From: Chionoecetes opilio | Lineage: Eukaryota > Arthropoda > Malacostraca > Decapoda > Majidae | DNA length: 64,000 nt | NCBI GenBank assembly: GCA_016584305.1 | Contig: JACEEZ010018548.1 | Span: 905,375 to 969,374, forward strand | Reading direction: 5' to 3' | Made by a program: the position numbers and the translations under genes | Part shown: piece after piece, positions 63,217 through 64,000 of the stretch | Position numbering within the stretch: the first letter of the stretch is position 1 | Layout of the letters: each line of letters starts with the position of its first letter | The notes under the pieces: model-generated | Told to the model about the DNA's origin: nothing | The model's input: the letters and a program-made list of their open reading frames with translations, nothing else | Databases searched by the model: none

Positions 63217-63925
63217 AACTTAACTAAAAGTTGCTAACGTAACCTGACTAGAACCCCCTAAAAGTTACCTAACCTCACTATAACCCCTAAAAGTTGCTAA
63301 CCTAACCTCACTAGAACCCCCTAAAAGGTACATAACCTCACTAGAACCCCTAAAAGTTGCTAACCTAACCTCACTAGAACCCCCTAAAAGTTACCTAACC
63401 TCACTATAACCCATAAAAGTTACTACCCTAACATCACTATAACCACTAAGAGTTTCTAACCTAACCTCACTATAACCCACTAAGAGTTGCTAGCCTAACC
63501 TCACTATAACCCACTAAGAGTTGCTAACCTAACCTCACTATAACCCCCTAAAAGTTGCTAACCTAACCTCACTATAACCCCTTAAAAGTTGCTAACCTAA
63601 CCACACTATAACCCATAAAAGTTGCTAACCTAGCCTCACTATAACCCCTAAAAGTTGCTAACCTAACCTCACTATAACCCCTAAAAGTTACTAACCTAAC
63701 CTCACAATAACTCCTATAAAAGTTTCTAACCTAACCTCACTATAACCCATAAAAGTTACTACCCTAACCTCACTATAACCCCTAAAAGTTGCTAACCTAA
63801 CCTCACTATAATCCACTAAGAGTTTCTAACCTAACCTCACTATAACCCCCTAAAAGTTACTACCCTAACCTCACTATAACCCATAAAAGTTACTAACCTA
63901 ACCTCACTATAACCCCCTAAAAGTC
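63217..63925. repeat. Satellite-like array of about 33-bp units with CCTAA motifs
   Basis: Around twenty units of the form CTAAAAGTTGCTAACCTAAC plus CTCACTATAACCC, varying in length by one or two bases. Each unit carries CTAACCTAAC, the complement of the arthropod telomeric TTAGG repeat. Continues almost to the window edge. Confidence 0.95.
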
Positions 63926-64000
63926 TCTCACTCAGGAACGAATTATTATAGTTATCTTTGTTTTCATTCATCTGTTTTCCATCTTCTTCCATTCTCTTTT

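Overview
The window is animal nuclear DNA, most likely from a decapod crustacean (crab, shrimp or crayfish type). The basis is short exons with canonical GT/AG introns, very long CT/GA and AT microsatellites in most introns, degenerate CCTAA (arthropod TTAGG telomere-type) arrays, a Penelope-like element, decapod-style tRNA-derived SINEs, and proteins of arthropod type. The species assignment is inference. There are no operons, bacterial genes or CRISPR arrays. Most of the longest open frames are microsatellites or minisatellites read as protein and are not genes.

Three genes lie in the same orientation (+). (1) About 1.1-10.7 kb: a peroxisomal sarcosine oxidase/pipecolate oxidase-like flavoenzyme (PIPOX family). 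I can assemble nine exons with consistent reading phase, including a GXGXXG FAD fingerprint, the Cys expected to bind FAD covalently, and the C-terminal FAD-binding segment. (2) About 23.2-35.4 kb: separase (ESPL1 family, caspase-like protease that cleaves cohesin). Eleven exons carry a catalytic His and Cys exactly 26 residues apart. The model is short (about 570 residues), and exon 7 has a single-base frameshift. A CRE/E2F-like/CRE/CHR-like promoter-type block followed by a splice donor lies about 2.3 kb upstream of the first coding exon, and a second copy of it sits 4.4 kb further upstream. (3) About 47.8-61.4 kb, running off the right edge: an NRF-6 (nose resistant to fluoxetine) type membrane acyltransferase-3 protein. 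Fifteen phase-consistent exons give 740 codons so far, and the last exon(s) are outside the window.

The rest is a dense, nested mobile-element landscape. The best-supported elements are: an inverted-repeat element with about 430-bp arms and a perfect 8-bp target duplication (6215-8225) that encloses a Penelope GIY-YIG fragment and a hammerhead-ribozyme-like core; a 2.4-kb DNA transposon with 13-bp inverted termini and an almost intact Cys-rich, transposase-like protein (10813-13198); a second 2.4-kb element with about 175-bp inverted termini carrying decayed XPG/FEN-like nuclease coding (49568-52015); a decayed mariner transposase (44.9-46.0 kb); several non-LTR retrotransposon pieces; and at least ten MITE-like insertions assigned by their target duplications (TA, TAA, TTAA or 8 bp). 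From 17.2 to 19.8 kb there are three consecutive minisatellites, and the window ends in a satellite-like array of about 33-bp units containing CCTAA motifs.

The genes do not form a pathway: peroxisomal amine oxidation, chromosome segregation and membrane lipid/sterol-type acyl transfer are unrelated jobs. What links them here is heavy intronic transposon load. All coordinates of splice sites were read by eye from consensus sites and phase agreement, not from transcripts.
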